Assembly (NCBI RefSeq): GCF_008369935.1
Contig: NZ_VTUZ01000011.1
Location: forward strand, 186,001 to 250,000
DNA length: 64,000 nucleotides
Direction of reading: 5' to 3'
From: Paraburkholderia panacisoli
Lineage (GTDB): Bacteria > Pseudomonadota > Gammaproteobacteria > Burkholderiales > Burkholderiaceae
Part shown: positions 16,915 through 26,585 of the stretch, piece by piece
Numbering within the stretch: position 1 is the stretch's first letter
Layout of the letters: each line of letters opens with the position of its first letter
Position numbers and translations under genes: made by a program
The notes under the pieces: generated by a model
The model's input: only the letters and a program-made list of their open reading frames with translations
What the model was told of the DNA's origin: nothing
Database searches by the model: none

Positions 16915-17910
16915 ATGCAATACCGCAAATTCGGCCGCACCGGCCTGACCGTTTCGCGCCTGTGTCTTGGCACGATGACCTTCGGCCTGCAAACCGAAGA
17001 GAATGTCTCGCATCGCATTCTCGACACAGCGGCGGACGCCGGCGTGAATTTCATCGACACGGCCAATGTGTATCCGCTTGGCGGCGACGAAAATATTGCC
17101 GGGCGTACGGAGGAAATCGTCGGGCGCTGGCTGAAGGGCAAGCGCGAGCGCTTCATTCTCGCAACCAAGGCGGTGGGCAAGATGGGGCCCGCGGCGTGGG
17201 ATCAGGGCGCGTCGCGCAAGCATCTGCTGGATGCCATCGACGCGTCGCTGCGCCGCCTCGGCACCGATTACGTGGACCTCTATCAGCTGCACTCCGACGA
17301 TGCGAACACGCCGCTCGACGAAACGCTCGAAGCACTGGATGCGATCGTGCGCTCGGGGAAAGCGCGCTATATCGGCGTATCGAACTTTCTCGCGTATCGG
17401 CTCGCGCGCGCGTTGGGACGCGCCGATGTGTTGCGCGTCGCGCGCTTTGTGTCGGTGCAGCCTCGCTATAACCTGCTGTTCCGTCAGATCGAGCGGGAGT
17501 TGCTGCCGTTGGCCGCCGAAGAACAATTGGCCGTGATGCCGTACAACCCGCTTGCGGGCGGCTTGCTGACGGGCAAGCACCAGTTGAATGCCGCGCCGGC
17601 GACCGGGCGCTTCACCGACACCGTCGGCAAGGCCGGCGCGATGTACCAGGAGCGGTACTGGCACGAGCGCGAGTTCGAGACGATCGGGCAATTGAAAGCA
17701 ATCGTCGAGCCAACGGGCGAATCGTTGACCCGGGTTTCTCTCGCATGGGTGCTGGCCAACCCGCTCGTCACGTCAGCGATTATCGGCGCGAGCCGCGCAG
17801 AGCAGTTGAGCGATACGCTCGCGGCTTCCGAACTGGTGCTCGATGCGCAGATCAAGACTCAGCTCGACGAAGCCAGCGTGCAATACCGTTGGGGCGACGC
17901 GGCGAGATAA
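16915..17910 (+). CDS. Aldo/keto reductase
   Basis: A 331-residue AKR of the bacterial YajO/Tas-like type: MQYRKFGRTGLTVSRLCLGT start, the catalytic Asp-Tyr segment NFIDTANVYPLGG, a catalytic Lys in LATKAVG, a His in DLYQLHSDD, and a C-terminal NADPH-binding SAIIGASRAEQL. The ATG at 16915 begins the family consensus; the upstream frame is rejected. It reduces aldehydes or ketones with NADPH, but the natural substrate cannot be read from sequence. It converges with the PEBP gene (10 bases between stops). Confidence 0.92.
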   Translation: MQYRKFGRTGLTVSRLCLGTMTFGLQTEENVSHRILDTAADAGVNFIDTANVYPLGGDENIAGRTEEIVGRWLKGKRERFILATKAVGKMGPAAWDQGASRKHLLDAIDASLRRLGTDYVDLYQLHSDDANTPLDETLEALDAIVRSGKARYIGVSNFLAYRLARALGRADVLRVARFVSVQPRYNLLFRQIERELLPLAAEEQLAVMPYNPLAGGLLTGKHQLNAAPATGRFTDTVGKAGAMYQERYWHEREFETIGQLKAIVEPTGESLTRVSLAWVLANPLVTSAIIGASRAEQLSDTLAASELVLDAQIKTQLDEASVQYRWGDAAR

Positions 17911-17920
17911 GCCGGACACC

Positions 17921-18487
17921 TCATCGCCCATATCGCAGCACCGTGCTCGTCGCGGCAATCACATGGTCCTTGATGGCCGCGTGCAGCGCATCGCGGGTCA
18001 AGCCGGCGGGTAGCGCATCGGGTGGCAGATCGAGCGCATAGACCTGCGCGACGTAGTGATGCGGCACGTCGCCGACCGGCGGACACGGCCCGTAATAACC
18101 GGTGCCGCCGGTCCGATTCGTGCCGGCGACGCTGCCGGGCGGCGCAGCGCCACCCGCAACGAGTACCGTGGTCGACGGCGCGATGCCGTACAGCACCCAG
18201 TGCGCGATGCCCAATCCCTTCGCTCCATCGGGATCGAAAATCGTGACCGCGAAACTCTTCGTGCCAGCGGGCGCCTTACGCCATTGCAGCGCCGGCGACA
18301 CGTTGCCGCCGCCACAATCATTAGCGCTGGCCGCGTGGCTCGAATCGAGTGTGCCGCCATCGGCCAAACCCGGCGACGCCACTGCGAACGCTTCCACCGC
18401 GTACCCATCCGCGGTGGCCAAAGCGAGCACCGCGCACACGCCCGCCGATAACAGGCGCCTTGCAATACCAAAGCCGTATCGCGCCAT
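17921..18487 (-). CDS. YbhB/YbcL-type PEBP (Raf kinase inhibitor-like) protein, exported
   Basis: A 188-residue protein with an N-terminal signal peptide (about residues 1-27, RLLSAGVCAVLALATADGYA) and a PEBP fold: CGGGNVSPALQWRKAP with the ligand-pocket D/P residues, TIFDPDGAKGLGIAHWVLYG (the D-P-D and G-x-H-W motif), and TGGTGYYGPCPPVGDVPHHY. Bacterial PEBPs bind small phosphate-like ligands; function is not established. The gene ends close to the convergent aldo/keto reductase and is followed upstream by ppgK in the same direction, 37 bases away. Confidence 0.9.
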   Translation of the reverse strand: MARYGFGIARRLLSAGVCAVLALATADGYAVEAFAVASPGLADGGTLDSSHAASANDCGGGNVSPALQWRKAPAGTKSFAVTIFDPDGAKGLGIAHWVLYGIAPSTTVLVAGGAAPPGSVAGTNRTGGTGYYGPCPPVGDVPHHYVAQVYALDLPPDALPAGLTRDALHAAIKDHVIAATSTVLRYGR

Positions 18488-18524
18488 ATTGAACACTTCC
18501 TGATATTGGCCCGCCAACCCGGCG

Positions 18525-19325
18525 CTACTTGAATCGCCCCGTGCGTTGATTCGCTTCGGGCAATTGCCGCGTTTCGCGCACGGACAGCGGATGCCACAAG
18601 CGCGCGCCGCCTTCGATACCGGCATCGTTCGACACGGTCGCCACGTTCGCCGGCAACGCGAACTTCAGACGCGCCGCGTTGCCGCCGCCGATCCACAACT
18701 TGTCGTAGTTCACCAGTGACTCCAGAATGCCGATCACCTGATGAACGCGCCGGTTCCAGCGTTTATTCCCCGCCTTCTCGCGCGCGGCCTCGCCGATGTA
18801 TTCATCGTATGCGACGCCTTTCTTGCTGACCGGGTGATGAGCAAGTTCGAGATGCGGCATCAACTCGCCGTCGCGGAACATCGCGGTACCCGCGCCCGTG
18901 CCGAGCGTCAGCACGAATTCGAGGCCATGCCCTTCGATCGCGGCGAAGCCCTGCATCTCGGCATCGTTGATCATGCGCACCGGCAAACCACCGAGACGCT
19001 GCGCCAACGAGTCGGCGAGCGGAATGTCATGCCAGCCTTCCACACCGAAGTGCGGCGCGGTCAGAATGCGGTTGTTGCGCACCACGCCCGGAAAGCCGAT
19101 CGACATCAGCGTGGCTGGCGCCGGTTCGATGAGCGGCGCGACCAGCTTCGCCAACGCATCGACCAACTGGTCCGGCGTGCACGGATGCGGCGTCGCCACC
19201 CGCACGCGCTCGGTTTTCATCTTGCCTTCCGAATCGATGATCGCGGCTTTCAAGCCGGTGCCGCCGACGTCGATTGCAAGAATCCGCTCGGTGCTGCTCG
19301 TCACTTTCGTCTTACCTGTCGTCAC
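18525..19325 (-). CDS. ppgK: Polyphosphate glucokinase-like ROK kinase
   Basis: A 266-residue ROK sugar kinase. ILAIDVGGTGLKAAIIDSEG (phosphate-1 loop), SIGFPGVV, NDAEMQGFAAIEG (catalytic Asp) and LTLGTGAGTAMFRDGEL then PHLELAHHP are as in polyphosphate glucokinases (EC 2.7.1.63), which phosphorylate glucose with polyphosphate and/or ATP; the ROK zinc-cysteine motif is absent, as in that group. The start is taken as GTG 19325, with a GGGGGG leader five bases upstream; no ATG fits. It lies 44 bases after zwf, so glucose-6-phosphate made here feeds directly to that enzyme. Confidence 0.85.
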   Translation of the reverse strand: MTTGKTKVTSSTERILAIDVGGTGLKAAIIDSEGKMKTERVRVATPHPCTPDQLVDALAKLVAPLIEPAPATLMSIGFPGVVRNNRILTAPHFGVEGWHDIPLADSLAQRLGGLPVRMINDAEMQGFAAIEGHGLEFVLTLGTGAGTAMFRDGELMPHLELAHHPVSKKGVAYDEYIGEAAREKAGNKRWNRRVHQVIGILESLVNYDKLWIGGGNAARLKFALPANVATVSNDAGIEGGARLWHPLSVRETRQLPEANQRTGRFK

Positions 19326-19369
19326 GGTGTCCCCCCGATCATGTGGATGCTGATGAGCGCATGTTGGCG

Positions 19370-20983
19370 TTACTTCTTCTCGACTGCATGCTGTTGCAAC
19401 GGCCGCCATGCATGGCCGTCGCGCGCGAGCAGCGCGTCCGCCTGGGCGGGGCCTTCGCTGCCGGCCGCATAACCGTGCACGGGCAGCGCGCCGCCGCTTT
19501 TCGGATGCAGCACGTCGTCCGCCGCGCACCAGCTCGTTTCGATGCTGTCGGCGCGCTGGAACAGCGTCGCGTCGCCGAGCATGCAGTCGTATAGCAGCGT
19601 CTCGTAGCCGACGTTGGCGCGTTCCGCGAAGAAGTCGGCATAGTCGAACGAAGATTGCACCCCGCCGACCTGCATCACCGGGCCCGGCGTTTTCACGTTG
19701 AAGTCGAAACTCGTGCCATGCGCGGGATCGATGCGCAAGGTCAGCACGTTCGGCGTGAGCGCATCGACCGGCGTATCGCGGAACAGGAGGAACGGCACCG
19801 GCTTCAGTTGCACCGAAATTTCCGTGCGACGCGCGGCCAGCCGCTTGCCGGTGCGCAGATAGAACGGCACGCCGGCCCAGCGCCAGTTTTCGACGAACAC
19901 GCGTGCGGCCGCGTAAGTCTCCGTCGTGCTGCCGGGCGCGACGTTCGGTTCTTCGCGGTAGCCCACGCCCGCCGGGCCCTTTTCGTATTGACCGAACACG
20001 ACATCGTCCGGGGTCAGCGGCTGGATCGCGTCGAAGATTTCGGCCTTCTTGTCGCGCACCGCTTCGGCGTCGAACGAATTGGGCGGCTCCATCGCGACCA
20101 TGCCGAGCAACTGGAACAGGTGGTTCGGCACCATGTCGCGAAACGCGCCCGTCTGCTCGTAGAACTTGCCGCGCCCTTCCACGCCGATCGTTTCCGCCGC
20201 GGTGATCTGCACGCTGTCGATATATTCGCGCCGCCATATCGGTTCGAACAGCGCGTTCGCGAAGCGCACCGCGAGAATGCTTTGCACGGTGTCCTTGCCG
20301 AGAAAGTGATCGATGCGATAGACCTGCGATTCCTTTGCGTACGACAGAATGTGCGCGTTCAGATCGCGCGCCGATGCGAGGTCGGTGCCGAACGGCTTTT
20401 CGATCACGATACGGCGAAAACCGCCGCTGCCGCCCTCGCCTTCCTTCAGCAAGCCCGCTTTGCCGAGATGCTCGACGATCGGTTTGAAAAAGCGCGAGCT
20501 GACCGCGAGATAGAAGATCACGTTGCTGCCGGGTGACTGTTCGAGTTCCTGCTTGAGCTTCGTGAAGATGTCGTCGGTTTCGAACTCGCCGGCCTTGTAT
20601 TCGAGGCGTTGCGCGACCCAGTTCCACGCGTGGTCGTCGAGCTTGCCGGCGTGGAAGGTGCTGGCTTTGTCGGCGGCGAATTGCTGTAGCGACTTGTGCA
20701 AGTCTTCGCGCCACTCGCTCGTCTCGCGCTCGCCATGATTGACGCCGATGATTTTCATCGCGCCGTCGAGCAGGCCGTCCACCGCGAGGTTGTACAGCGC
20801 GGGCATCAGGAGCCGCTTGGTGAGGTCGCCGCCGGCGCCGAAGATCACCAGCGTGCAAGGCGGCGCGGGCCGCTTGCCGGCCGGCGACGGCGGCGCGTCA
20901 TGCGGACTCGCGCTGAGCTTGCAGCTCGGTGCCTGAGTGGCGGCGGGGTGATCGGAAGCTTGGGGGTTCGGTGTAGTCGACAT
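19370..20983 (-). CDS. zwf: Glucose-6-phosphate 1-dehydrogenase
   Basis: A 537-residue enzyme (EC 1.1.1.49). LVIFGAGGDLTKRLLMPALY at about residue 45-64 is the NADP-binding motif, YRIDHFLGKDTVQSILAVRF the catalytic site (His of RIDHxLGK), and VIEKPFGTDLASARDLN the conserved EKP block. The ATG at 20983 adds about 40 poorly conserved residues before the Rossmann fold; the upstream frame to 21118 is not used. It sits in a leftward operon with glucan-degrading enzymes and ppgK and provides entry to the Entner-Doudoroff/pentose phosphate routes. Confidence 0.95.
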   Translation of the reverse strand: MSTTPNPQASDHPAATQAPSCKLSASPHDAPPSPAGKRPAPPCTLVIFGAGGDLTKRLLMPALYNLAVDGLLDGAMKIIGVNHGERETSEWREDLHKSLQQFAADKASTFHAGKLDDHAWNWVAQRLEYKAGEFETDDIFTKLKQELEQSPGSNVIFYLAVSSRFFKPIVEHLGKAGLLKEGEGGSGGFRRIVIEKPFGTDLASARDLNAHILSYAKESQVYRIDHFLGKDTVQSILAVRFANALFEPIWRREYIDSVQITAAETIGVEGRGKFYEQTGAFRDMVPNHLFQLLGMVAMEPPNSFDAEAVRDKKAEIFDAIQPLTPDDVVFGQYEKGPAGVGYREEPNVAPGSTTETYAAARVFVENWRWAGVPFYLRTGKRLAARRTEISVQLKPVPFLLFRDTPVDALTPNVLTLRIDPAHGTSFDFNVKTPGPVMQVGGVQSSFDYADFFAERANVGYETLLYDCMLGDATLFQRADSIETSWCAADDVLHPKSGGALPVHGYAAGSEGPAQADALLARDGHAWRPLQQHAVEKK

Positions 20984-21136
20984 GGGATTCACTTGAGGAA
21001 GCCAATGGAACGGACGTGGCGATACATGAAAGACCACGCTTGAACCGACACAGTTCAAAAACGATCTCGCGGCCCGCACGGCATGCGCCCTTGTAGGGTC
21101 GATGCAACCTCGCCGCATGCGTGTCGCCCGTGCTGC

Positions 21137-23938
21137 TTACTTCGCCGTGGTGGCCGCGAGCGCGGACGCGGGCTCAGGTGCAGGTTCAGGCGCGCGGGCC
21201 GGCGCCGACGCCGCGACGGGAATCGGCGCGCGTTCCAGCTCGCCCGCCAACGGCACGTTGCCCGATGCCGCCATCGCCCGCGGTTGCAGCAGCAGCGCAA
21301 CGAGCCCGCTCCAGCCGGTCTGATGCGAAGCGCCGACGCCACGCCCATTGTCGCCGTGAAAGTACTCATGGAACAGCACGAGGTCGCACGAGCGCGGGTC
21401 GGTCTGCAACAGCGGATACGCGCGCATCACGGGACGCTCGCCGTCCTTGTTCTTGAGGAACAGTGTGGTCGCGCGGCGCGCCAGCTCATCGGCGATTTCG
21501 CTAAGCGAGAATTTCTGCCCCGAGCCCGTCGGATATTCGACGCGAAACTCGTCGCCGTAATAGCGGTGAAATTCGTACAGCGATTCGATCAGCAGATAGT
21601 TGACCGGCATCCACACCGGACCGCGCCAGTTCGAATTGCCGCCGAACACGCGCGTGTCGGATTCCGCCGGCAGATACTTGACGCAGAAGCTCTTGCCGTT
21701 GAGATTGAACACGAACGGCTGATCGCGATGAAAGCGCGACAACGCCCGTACGCCGTGATCGGAAAGAAATTCGCTTTCGTCGAGCGCGCGCCGCAGCAAT
21801 GCTTTCATCCGGTGACCGCGCAGCACCGATAGCAGCAGCGCGTTGCCCTTGCCGGGCTCGTTCCAGCGCGAGACCAGCTTCGCAAGATCCGGACGATGTT
21901 CGAGGAACCACACGAGCCGCTCGCGCAGGCACGGCAAGCCGCCATGCAGACGCTCTTCCAGCACGTGCACCGCGAACAGCGGAATCAGCCCGACGATCGA
22001 GCGCACCCGCATCGGCATGCTGCTGCCGTCGGGCAGGCGCAGCTTGTCGTAGAAGAACTCGTCTTCGCTGTCCCACAGCCCCGTCTCGCAGCCGTCGTCG
22101 CAGCTCACGGCCTCGGCGATATACAGGAAGTGCTCGAAGAACTTCACGCCGATATCCACGAACACATGGTTCGCATACGCGAGTTCGAGCGCGATGCGCA
22201 TCAGGTCGAGCGCATACGCGGCCATCCACGCGGTGCCGTCGGCCTGGTCGATGTGGCCGCCGGTCGGCAGTGGCGACGAGCGGTCGAAGATACCGACGTT
22301 GTCCAGTCCGAGAAAGCCGCCCTGGAAAATATTGTGGCCGTCGGCGTCCTTGCGGTTCACCCACCAGGAGAAATTCAGCAACAGCTTATGGAACACGAGT
22401 TCGAGAAAATCGCGATCCGCCTGGCCGGTGAGCGCGCGGTCGATCTCGTACACGCGCCACGCGGCCCATGCATGCACGGGCGGGTTGGCGTCGCTGAGCG
22501 CCCATTCGTAGGCGGGCAGCTGGCCGTTCGGATGCTGATAGCGGTCCTTCACCAGCAGCAGCAATTGACGCTTCGCAAAGGCCGGGTCGATCAGCGCGAA
22601 TGCGGCCGCGTGGAACGCAAGATCCCATGACGCGTACCACGGGTACTCCCATTTGTCAGGCATCGAGACGATGTCGGCATTGCACAGGTGGCGCCAGTCC
22701 GCATTGCGGCCGTGTTTGCGGCCCGCGGGCGGTTTGGGTTGCAGCGGATCGCCGTCGAACCAGCGTTGCACGTCGTACTGGTAGTACTGCTTGGACCACA
22801 GCATGCCGGCGAGCGCCTGACGCTGCACGAGGCGCGCGTCGGGATCGGCGATCTCGTGTTGCAGCGCGCCATAGAACTCGTCGGCCTCGGCGATGCGGCG
22901 CGCAAACACCGCATCGGCATCGAACTGCACAGCGTCCGGCGCCGACTCCGGACGCCAGCGCAGATACACCACGGCGCGGCCGTGCGGCGCGAATTCGAGC
23001 GCCGCATGCGCGGCGGCCTTGGTACCGGCGTCGTGACGTATCGCCTGCTGATCGCCGTGTACGAGATAGTCGTTGAAGCCGTCCTTGAACGGACCGGCGG
23101 CGTCCGTGTTGAACAGGCGCTTCACGTTGGTGTCGTTTTCGCAGAAGAGCCACGCGAGTTGCGGCGCGTCCTTCGACCACGCCGTCACGACAATTGGCTC
23201 ATGACCATGCTGGCGCCCGATCAGGTGCGTGTCACCGTTGTGGTCCGTGCCGGCGACCAGCGACGGCTTGTCCTTGTTCTCCTTCCACGACCACGAGTTG
23301 CGCGCCCAGATTTGCGGCAGCACATCGAGCGACGCGGCCTCGTCCGCGCGATTCTCGATCGTCACGCGCATCACGATGTCGTCGGGCTCGTGCTTCGCGT
23401 ATTCGACCTGCACGTCGAAATAGCGCAGATCGTCGAATACGCCGGTGTCAAGAATCTCGTACTCGGGCATGTCGCCGCCGCGTCGAGCGTTTTCCTGCAC
23501 CAGGTCTTCGTATGGAAAGGCGGCGTGCGGGTACTTGTAGAGCATCCGCATGTACGAATGCGTCGGCGTGCCGTCGAGGTAGAAGTACAGTTCCTTCACG
23601 TCCTCGCCATGATTGCCCTCGGCATTGGTGAGGCCGAACAGGCGCTCCTTGAGGATCGGGTCGTTGCGATTCCATAGCGCAAGCGACACGCACCAGCTCA
23701 GCTTGTCGTCACCGAAACCGGCAATGCCGTCTTCGCCCCAGCGATACGCGCGGCTACGCGCATGGTCGTGCGGAAAGGAGTCCCAGGCGGTGCCGTCGGC
23801 GCTGTAATCCTCGCGCACGGTGCCCCATTGGCGTTCGCTCAGATATGGCCCCCAGCGCTGCCAATGGGCGCAAGCGGCCGAATGCAGGCGTGATCCTTCG
23901 ATGGTGTCGAGCAGATTGGCAGCGCGCAGCGGTGGCAT
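21137..23938 (-). CDS. GH63-like glucosidase
   Basis: A 933-residue cytosolic glycoside hydrolase related to GH63/MGH-type glucosidases. The N-terminal half (RLHSAACAHWQRWGPYLSER, REDYSADGTAWDSFPHDHAR) is a beta-sandwich and the C-terminal half an (alpha/alpha)6 barrel with KWEYPWYASWDLAFHAAAF, EWALSDANPPVHAWA, and NWRGPVWMPVNYLLIESLYE, the last two holding likely catalytic acids. A proline/alanine-rich tail of about 30 residues ends the protein. It is in one operon with the debranching enzyme and probably trims alpha-glucans to glucose; the exact linkage is not predictable. Confidence 0.88.
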   Translation of the reverse strand: MPPLRAANLLDTIEGSRLHSAACAHWQRWGPYLSERQWGTVREDYSADGTAWDSFPHDHARSRAYRWGEDGIAGFGDDKLSWCVSLALWNRNDPILKERLFGLTNAEGNHGEDVKELYFYLDGTPTHSYMRMLYKYPHAAFPYEDLVQENARRGGDMPEYEILDTGVFDDLRYFDVQVEYAKHEPDDIVMRVTIENRADEAASLDVLPQIWARNSWSWKENKDKPSLVAGTDHNGDTHLIGRQHGHEPIVVTAWSKDAPQLAWLFCENDTNVKRLFNTDAAGPFKDGFNDYLVHGDQQAIRHDAGTKAAAHAALEFAPHGRAVVYLRWRPESAPDAVQFDADAVFARRIAEADEFYGALQHEIADPDARLVQRQALAGMLWSKQYYQYDVQRWFDGDPLQPKPPAGRKHGRNADWRHLCNADIVSMPDKWEYPWYASWDLAFHAAAFALIDPAFAKRQLLLLVKDRYQHPNGQLPAYEWALSDANPPVHAWAAWRVYEIDRALTGQADRDFLELVFHKLLLNFSWWVNRKDADGHNIFQGGFLGLDNVGIFDRSSPLPTGGHIDQADGTAWMAAYALDLMRIALELAYANHVFVDIGVKFFEHFLYIAEAVSCDDGCETGLWDSEDEFFYDKLRLPDGSSMPMRVRSIVGLIPLFAVHVLEERLHGGLPCLRERLVWFLEHRPDLAKLVSRWNEPGKGNALLLSVLRGHRMKALLRRALDESEFLSDHGVRALSRFHRDQPFVFNLNGKSFCVKYLPAESDTRVFGGNSNWRGPVWMPVNYLLIESLYEFHRYYGDEFRVEYPTGSGQKFSLSEIADELARRATTLFLKNKDGERPVMRAYPLLQTDPRSCDLVLFHEYFHGDNGRGVGASHQTGWSGLVALLLQPRAMAASGNVPLAGELERAPIPVAASAPARAPEPAPEPASALAATTAK

Positions 23939-24007
23939 GACTTCGTCCTTGCTTCAGGCTTGGCGATGGGACACACATCGTAGCGCGGTTTACGCGGCGA
24001 TGGGCTC

Positions 24008-25996
24008 TCACCCGGCAAGCAGGCTTTCGACGCGCAGCAATTCGCCCAGCGACCACGCCTGAAACGGCGTGCCGGCGGGCGTATGCGGCGCGTCGCCGTC
24101 GGCGATTTCGGGCAGATGGTCGAGACCGGTGTGGTCCAGCTGCGCGTAGAGCGGGTCGAAAAACCGCGCTCTGGCTAGCGCGCGTGTGTCCGCCGCGGCG
24201 CCGTGAACCCGCAGCCATGCTTCGACGAACGGGCCCAGCAGCCACGGCCAGACGGTTCCTTGATGATAGGCGCCATCGCGCGCGAGCAGTGGCCCGCTGT
24301 AGCGGCCGCGATACGCAGGGTCGGACGGCGCGAGCGTTCGCAGGCCGAGGGGCGTGAGCAACTGCGTCTCGACCTGTTCGAGCACCGCGCGCGCCGCCGC
24401 GCCTTCGAGCAACGGGAACGGCAGGCCGCCCACTGCGAAAATCTGGTTCGGCCGGATCGAGCGGTCTACCGCGCCTTTCACGTGATCGACGTCGACGTTG
24501 TCGGCTAGCGTTTGGGTGGACGGGTCCACGAAACGTTCATGAAACGCTTGCAACGCTCGCTCAGCGGGTGGCTGCCACTGCGGGTTCCAGGTTGCTGCAA
24601 TGCGCAACGCGTTGATCCAGAGCGCCTGCACCTCGACCGGTTTACCGATGCGCGGCGTGACCACCCAGTCGCCGGCTTTCGCATCCATCCACGTGAGCTG
24701 CACGCCGGGGACGCCGGCGCGCAGCAGGCCGTCGTCGGCGCAGGCCTGGATGTTGAAGCGCGTGCCTTTCGTATAGCCGGTCAGAATCGTTTCGGCGGCC
24801 TGTTGCAAGCGCGTGCGGGTCGCGGCGCCGGCGTGACGCGTGGCCAGGTAGTCGTGTACCGCGACGATGAACCACAACGACGCATCGACCGAGTTGTATT
24901 CCGGCGTGTCGCCGTAGTCGGGAAAGCGGTTCGGCAGCATGCCTTCGGACAGCATGCCCGACCATTCGAGCAGGATCGCTTCGGCTTCGTCGAGACGGTT
25001 CGACGCGATCAGCAGGCCGCGCATCGCGATGAAGGTATCGCGGCCCCAGTCGGTGAACCACGGGAAGCCCGCGAGGATCGTGCGGCCTTCGTTGCGCGAG
25101 ACCACGTAGGCATCGGCGGAGCGCTGCAGGCGTGAGCCCAGCGTGATGCGGCGGTGCTGCTCGATACGCGCGAGTTCGGATGCGCGGGCGGCGGCGGCTT
25201 GGGCGTTTTCACATGGCGTTGCGACGGCGAAGGCGGACGTTCCCGCGCTGCTTGCACTGGACGCACTGAGCACCATCACCGCTTCACCGTCGGCGAGAGC
25301 GAAGCTGAACACGCCGGGCGTCGCCAGATCTTCGCTGAAGTCGAGGCCGCGCTCTTCTTCGCGCGCGTAGCAGAAGTTGCGATACCAATCGGGCGCGTGC
25401 GTGTACGCGCCGTTCGACGCGGCATGGATCACCGGCACATCGCCATACGGTTGCCAGCTCGCGCATGCGTGATCGCCGCTGGTCCGCGCGCTGAAGTTGA
25501 ACGCGGTGTTCTCATGATGCAGCGCGTGGTAATCGCGGCCCGACAGCAAAGGCCTGACCTTCAGGACCAGCGCGCCCATATCAGCGGACGTTGCCGCGCC
25601 CTCCAGCCGCCAACGCAATACCGTTTCACAGGTAGCCTTGCTGACGAGGACCTCGGCGGTGAGCGCCATCTGCGCATCGAGTTGAATGCGCCACGTGGGC
25701 CACGGCGCGGTGTCGAACGCAACCAGACTCGCGCCCAGATCCGGATAGATCACATTGGGCGTATACCGCTGCATGGTCAGCGGATAGCGCCGCCCTCCCG
25801 CTTCGAGCCAGGCCTCGACACCATTGACAAGCACCATGCGCGCACCCGGCGCGCGCGTCGCGCTCAGCAGCAACGCGTGATAGCGACGCGTGCGCAACGT
25901 GCCCACGGTGCCCGACGCGAAACCACCAAAGTCGTCCGCTTCGAGCCATTCGTCTTCAAGACGCGTGATGTCGAAAGGTCGTTCGATGCGTGTCAT
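24008..25996 (-). CDS. Amylo-alpha-1,6-glucosidase / glycogen debranching-type enzyme
   Basis: A 662-residue protein of the archaeal-type glycogen debranching family. Residues about 15-240 form the N-terminal beta domain (LEADDFGGFASGTVGTLRTR, RYHALLLSATR), and about 280-650 the GDE_C (alpha/alpha)6 barrel (ILAGFPWFTDWGRDTFIAMR with the catalytic Asp, SVDASLWFIVAVHDYL, YHQGTVWPWLLGPFVEAWL). It hydrolyses alpha-1,6 branches of glycogen or related glucans. It is the first gene of the leftward glucan operon, 70 bases upstream of the GH63-like gene. Confidence 0.92.
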   Translation of the reverse strand: MTRIERPFDITRLEDEWLEADDFGGFASGTVGTLRTRRYHALLLSATRAPGARMVLVNGVEAWLEAGGRRYPLTMQRYTPNVIYPDLGASLVAFDTAPWPTWRIQLDAQMALTAEVLVSKATCETVLRWRLEGAATSADMGALVLKVRPLLSGRDYHALHHENTAFNFSARTSGDHACASWQPYGDVPVIHAASNGAYTHAPDWYRNFCYAREEERGLDFSEDLATPGVFSFALADGEAVMVLSASSASSAGTSAFAVATPCENAQAAAARASELARIEQHRRITLGSRLQRSADAYVVSRNEGRTILAGFPWFTDWGRDTFIAMRGLLIASNRLDEAEAILLEWSGMLSEGMLPNRFPDYGDTPEYNSVDASLWFIVAVHDYLATRHAGAATRTRLQQAAETILTGYTKGTRFNIQACADDGLLRAGVPGVQLTWMDAKAGDWVVTPRIGKPVEVQALWINALRIAATWNPQWQPPAERALQAFHERFVDPSTQTLADNVDVDHVKGAVDRSIRPNQIFAVGGLPFPLLEGAAARAVLEQVETQLLTPLGLRTLAPSDPAYRGRYSGPLLARDGAYHQGTVWPWLLGPFVEAWLRVHGAAADTRALARARFFDPLYAQLDHTGLDHLPEIADGDAPHTPAGTPFQAWSLGELLRVESLLAG

Positions 25997-26210
25997 GGAT
26001 CAACCGGTTATGCAAAGCCGTCAATCATTGATTGGGCATACGTGAAGCGTCAGTCAAATGGCGTAACGGTGACCATTGTCCTTCCTGCCACTTTCCATTT
26101 CCTTTCGAAAACCGACGAATTGTCGAAAGATATGCGGCTCGCAAACGTTTCACAATTATTTCTTGAAAGGAATGGAGACTGCAGCGGTTTTCACGAAACC
26201 GTATGCAGAC

Positions 26211-26525
26211 ATGAGAACAATCAACCGCCTCGCCAGCATCGCGTCAATCGCACTTGCCACTTTAGCGTTGAGCGCTTGCGGCGCTGACGACTCTAGCGTG
26301 ACCGCAGCGTCTTCATCACCGCCCGTTGCCGATAACGGCGCGCAGCAGCACCCGGCGGCATTGTCAGCGGCCGCGTTACCCGACGCATCCACGGCGCCTG
26401 CGGCGAACCCCGCCGCAGCGTCCGACCCGATCACGCAGAACATGCAAGCCAGTCTCGCTGCCGACAGCCAGCAAGTCACGCCCGTCATGCACTACGCCCC
26501 CGGCGACAGCGCCAGCAACAACTGA
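26211..26525 (+). CDS. Small putative lipoprotein
   Basis: A 104-residue protein with a lipoprotein signal (MRTINRLASIASIALATLAL followed by S-A-C, lipobox Cys at 23) and a mature part that is very rich in Ala, Ser, Pro and Gln without a folded-domain signature. The ATG at 26211 puts two arginines before the hydrophobic run; an ATG at 26172 is an alternative start. It lies 60 bases before the phospholipase C gene in the same direction. Function unknown. Confidence 0.6.
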   Translation: MRTINRLASIASIALATLALSACGADDSSVTAASSSPPVADNGAQQHPAALSAAALPDASTAPAANPAAASDPITQNMQASLAADSQQVTPVMHYAPGDSASNN

Positions 26526-26585
26526 CCTGTTTTTCCCAGCGCGCCAACGCGCGCTATTCTTTCCATCCGCAGAAGGTGATATTCG

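Noticed and set aside
18525..20858. A 777-codon single frame covering ppgK and most of zwf
   Set aside because: Only its last 266 codons are protein-like (ppgK); the rest is out of frame with the true zwf reading.
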